From a virus: a DNA stretch of 64,000 nucleotides. Made by a program: the position numbers and the translations under genes. The notes below the pieces were generated by a model. The model saw only the letters and a program-made list of their open reading frames with translations, ran no database searches and was not told the DNA's origin. Of the stretch, positions 61,879-64,000 are shown piece after piece. Position 1 is the first letter of the stretch; each line of letters starts with the position of its first letter. Location: positions 115,598 to 179,597 of the IMG/VR virus record IMGVR_UViG_3300008262_000042, one strand, 5' to 3'.

Positions 61879-62260
61879 TCAAATTATTATTTAAAATGTA
61901 ATCAAATGCGGCTGAATATGCTTCTTGTGGTGTTGAATATTTATGTCCTTCCCACTTTCCAAATTTATCGTTATCAACCAATTCTTCAGCATAAGGTCTG
62001 AATAATGCAGAATAAGGTAATACGTATATCCAAATACCATAATTAACTCTTAACCATTCAACAACGACATGTTGTTCAGGTGCTTCCCACCTAAATCTTT
62101 GTATGTAGTTATTAGTGTGTGTATAATCATTTTTAGGTATATCAGGTGTTTCAACTAACTCACCTGAACCATCATAATATCTACTTTTAGATTTAAATCC
62201 TTTTTCTTTAAGCCATTTAGCTTGTTCAAAGGTTACGTAATGCGGTTCTATTTGTGTCAT
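61874..62260 (-). CDS. Conserved accessory protein (FEQAxWLKExGF family)
   Basis: 128 residues. YVTFEQAKWLKEKGFKSKSR, RWEAPEQHVVVEWLRVNYGI, WIYVLPYSALFRPYAEELVD, EAYSAAFDYILNNNLI. Paralogue of 57454. Unknown function. Confidence 0.7.
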   Translation of the reverse strand: MTQIEPHYVTFEQAKWLKEKGFKSKSRYYDGSGELVETPDIPKNDYTHTNNYIQRFRWEAPEQHVVVEWLRVNYGIWIYVLPYSALFRPYAEELVDNDKFGKWEGHKYSTPQEAYSAAFDYILNNNLI

Positions 62261-62262
62261 AA

Positions 62263-62508
62263 CTATTTTATTTTATCGAGTGGATAAGCGTTTAAAATTG
62301 AATCTTTATCTACAACATGTTTTATACTTCTTATCCCACCAGAAGTAACTGTTTTTTTGACTTTAGCTTTTTCAAGAATAGCTTTTAATTGTTCTTCACA
62401 GTGTAGTTTAGCAAATTCTTGCATTCTTTTAATAGTTACATGGTCTATTACCTTTTGAAAACCGTCTTTTAATGCAAACTCTTCTGCTGTTGGTACATTA
62501 TTTGTCAT
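62263..62508 (-). CDS. Small conserved protein
   Basis: 81 residues. PTAEEFALKDGFQKVIDHVT, MQEFAKLHCEEQLKAILEKA, ends DSILNAYPLDKIK: the PTAEEF … MIEFAKLHxxxAL … SIxxAYPxxNIK pattern is a family seen throughout Flavobacteriia phages. Overlaps 62498 by 11 bp. Confidence 0.7.
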   Translation of the reverse strand: MTNNVPTAEEFALKDGFQKVIDHVTIKRMQEFAKLHCEEQLKAILEKAKVKKTVTSGGIRSIKHVVDKDSILNAYPLDKIK

Positions 62509-62722
62509 AGTAATTGTTTATAAAGATTTCAAAAAGGTCTTGTGTTGTGGTTTCATCTAATGAATGATTATTTTCATCAAACCAAATATTTTTATAAAAG
62601 GTTTTATCTCCCAGCCATTCAGCAAACTTAATTGCTACATCAGTAGTTGTTTCTGCGGCTTGTGTAACATATTCTAAATCATTTACACCATTATCGTAAT
62701 GTAGTTGTTCAAGCTTATTCAT
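62498..62722 (-). CDS. Small hypothetical protein
   Basis: 74 residues, acidic. EQLHYDNGVNDLEYVTQAAE, FAEWLGDKTFYKNIWFDENN, DLFEIFINNYYDK: reads like the small xxEWIxxxxxxFDxxxW family of Bacteroidota phages. Function unknown. Confidence 0.6.
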   Translation of the reverse strand: MNKLEQLHYDNGVNDLEYVTQAAETTTDVAIKFAEWLGDKTFYKNIWFDENNHSLDETTTQDLFEIFINNYYDK

Positions 62723-62735
62723 AACCTTTTTTCTT

Positions 62736-62977
62736 TTAAAATATATATTTGTTTAAACTATCTGTGACAGAAGGTCTTCCATCAAAATAATGTACCACTC
62801 CGTTTTCAATCATTCTGTAATTTGAACATCCAACCCCAAATCCAATGTTATCGGCAGTTTTCCACATACCTCTTTGAAAAGTTCCAACAATTTGCATACT
62901 ATCCCAATATTAATATGTTTACCTTCTGCAAATGCTGTTATTATAGGAAGCATTTTAATACATTGTTCTCTAGTCAT
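62736..62977 (-). pseudogene. Frameshifted MTREQCIxMLPIITAFAEGK-family gene
   Basis: The frame from 62977 gives MTREQCIKMLPIITAFAEGK and stops at 62807. The frame from an internal ATG at 62897 gives MQIVGTFQRGMWKTADNIGF … CSNYRMIENGVVHYFDGRPS to 62736. Family members join the two parts (N-terminal TREQC…AFAEGK with a C-terminal YRxI…DGxPS). One indel near 62890-62900 would restore it. Either a pseudogene, two small genes, or a sequencing error. Confidence 0.55.
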
Positions 62978-63342
62978 ATTCCTTTTTCTTTTAAAAATTT
63001 ATGTAATTGTGATGTTATTGATTTTTTATTTATAGTATATCCGCCATATCCTATGTGTAAACATTTACCATTCTCAACAATTCTATTAGTATATTCTTCT
63101 AATAGTTGTTTAAGTTCTTCAGGAGTGAATACATAAGCTTCTGTTGGTTTAAGCCAATGGGTAATTTCTGATTGATTGTGACTTAATCCACTTCTCACAT
63201 GATCAAATAACTCATAAGAAGGTGCTTTTATGAAATAACTTAAATCAAATTCCCCCTTTTTAATTATACCACATTTACAGGAGTTTTTAGGTAATTCATC
63301 TTCTGTTTTAATAGGTATATAAACTGTTTGTAACTTATTCAT
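62974..63342 (-). CDS. Conserved small protein (ITHWLKP; DUF551-like)
   Basis: 122 residues. VYIPIKTEDELPKNSCKCGI, SEITHWLKPTEAYVFTPEEL: ITHWLxP with a preceding beta-rich part and PxxD…LP is DUF551-like. C-terminal helix LKQLLEEYTNRIVENGKCLH. Overlaps 62977 at ATGA. Confidence 0.65.
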   Translation of the reverse strand: MNKLQTVYIPIKTEDELPKNSCKCGIIKKGEFDLSYFIKAPSYELFDHVRSGLSHNQSEITHWLKPTEAYVFTPEELKQLLEEYTNRIVENGKCLHIGYGGYTINKKSITSQLHKFLKEKGI

Positions 63343-63345
63343 AAC

Positions 63346-63522
63346 TTACTTTTTTGAAAGTTCTTTTATTTTTTTAACAGCTTCTTTATTTATTTCAGAC
63401 CATCTTTCACAAGAAGCTTCTAAAGATTTTACATAATCTTGTAATTCTTGCGGTGCTGTTTTAAGTTGTTCTTTAGCTAAATTAGTATTGATAACTAATA
63501 CTTCGGTGAAAGATTTGTTCAT
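63346..63522 (-). CDS. Small helical protein
   Basis: 58 residues MNKSFTEVLVINTNLAKEQL…; LKTAPQELQDYVKSLEASCE and a Lys-rich helix. The start lies inside the end of 63482 (41-bp overlap in another frame). Confidence 0.5.
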   Translation of the reverse strand: MNKSFTEVLVINTNLAKEQLKTAPQELQDYVKSLEASCERWSEINKEAVKKIKELSKK

Positions 63523-63997
63523 TAGAATAATTAAGAGGATGTTTAGCTAAATTAATTGCAAAGTAAATATCTTTTTGAGTGTATTGATTGGGGTTTGATT
63601 TGTAACCTATTTCAATTCCTGTTTCTATACCTTTTGTAAAAACATCACTATTATTTCCTGAGTTATATTCTTTTTTAAATTTTTCAACATAGCTATCCAA
63701 ACTAACAATAGGTATTCCTTCAAATTTAGGTTGTGATTGAGCTACTATTTTAGAACACCATCCAATAGGTTGACCTCTTTTAAAATCATCTAAACTACCT
63801 CCATCTTCTTCTACATTATATATTTGGTCATTACCACTGAAACTTTTATGAAGATAAAATTTGCATTCTGTTGCTTCTTTATCAATCCAATAAATAACTC
63901 CATCAACTTCTATGGGCTGAAATGTTTTATCTCCTTGTTTAAGGATTGTTTTATTTGTTATTTGTTTCCCTTCTAATGTTAAATAAATTCCCTTCAT
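63482..63997 (-). CDS. Accessory protein of the KGIYL…AQSQPKFEGIP group
   Basis: 171 residues; start 63997, three bases from the window end. MKGIYLTLEGKQITNKTILK, IVAQSQPKFEGIPIVSLDSY, a GIETGIEIGYKSNPNQYTQK helix like 59358. Widespread modular family of Bacteroidota phages. Upstream control region not visible. Confidence 0.65.
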   Translation of the reverse strand: MKGIYLTLEGKQITNKTILKQGDKTFQPIEVDGVIYWIDKEATECKFYLHKSFSGNDQIYNVEEDGGSLDDFKRGQPIGWCSKIVAQSQPKFEGIPIVSLDSYVEKFKKEYNSGNNSDVFTKGIETGIEIGYKSNPNQYTQKDIYFAINLAKHPLNYSNEQIFHRSISYQY

Positions 63998-64000
63998 ATT

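Overview
The window reads as about 64 kb of a large, T4-like (contractile-tail) phage genome that infects a Bacteroidota host. The T4-like assignment rests on a gp55-type sigma factor, a gp5-type hub, gp25, a gp6/J wedge protein and a gp7/I-type protein in order. The host inference rests on an AT-rich genome, A-rich leaders (…AAAACAAAAGTTATG) in place of Shine-Dalgarno sites, promoter cores shaped TAnnTTT, and lipoproteins and small accessory proteins of the kind seen in Flavobacteriia phages. TGA, TAA and TAG are all used as stops and no suppressor tRNA was found.

Layout. 1-17.15 kb (+ strand): a late block of virion genes (sigma factor, tail hub and spike, baseplate wedge, large tail/fibre proteins, a GNAT-like protein, a GIY-YIG nuclease), several preceded by an ATATTTATA element. 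17.16-23.2 kb (- strand): small proteins with a possible capsid-targeting N-terminus, a five-gene cluster of uncertain (perhaps DNA-modification) role, a Pam3-gp28-like holin and a YkuK-like protein. 23.2-26.3 kb: a TROVE/Ro60 + vWA gene flanked on both sides by hairpin-rich gene-free DNA, the larger stretch (about 1 kb) with its own promoter-like element. 26.3-36.3 kb: a tRNA region with acceptors for all 20 amino acids, a tmRNA, three homing-endonuclease-type genes, a group I intron in tRNA-Leu(UAA), a short intervening sequence in a tRNA-Phe D-loop, two circularly permuted tRNA loci, and many hairpin-rich spacer RNAs. 36.7-54.6 kb: early-type small genes with extensive paralogy (KVGD/SH3-like + helical-repeat family; PEFIFNI-tailed family; GCQT-domain family; DUF932 fusion). 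55.5-64 kb: a tightly packed run of small accessory genes, many with ATGA overlaps.

Two kinds of dispersed element tie the minus-strand half together. First, six intergenic control modules (about 17.7, 31.2, 36.5, 42.2, 48.0 and 54.7 kb) carry copies of an ATTG-N5-CAAT operator-like palindrome, GAGCTC-containing hairpins (at five of the six) and an AT-rich promoter; they divide the strand into transcription units. Second, at least eleven tRNA-like elements share the acceptor AGTCAGG/CCTGACT, a D-arm and a canonical T-arm but have scrambled or enlarged anticodon regions; seven end 13-28 nt before a start codon. I infer that they act as RNase P/RNase Z processing punctuation in polycistronic early mRNA. 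The permuted tRNAs, short intervening sequences, tRNA-like elements, tmRNA and Ro60-like protein together suggest an unusually RNA-processing-centred phage.
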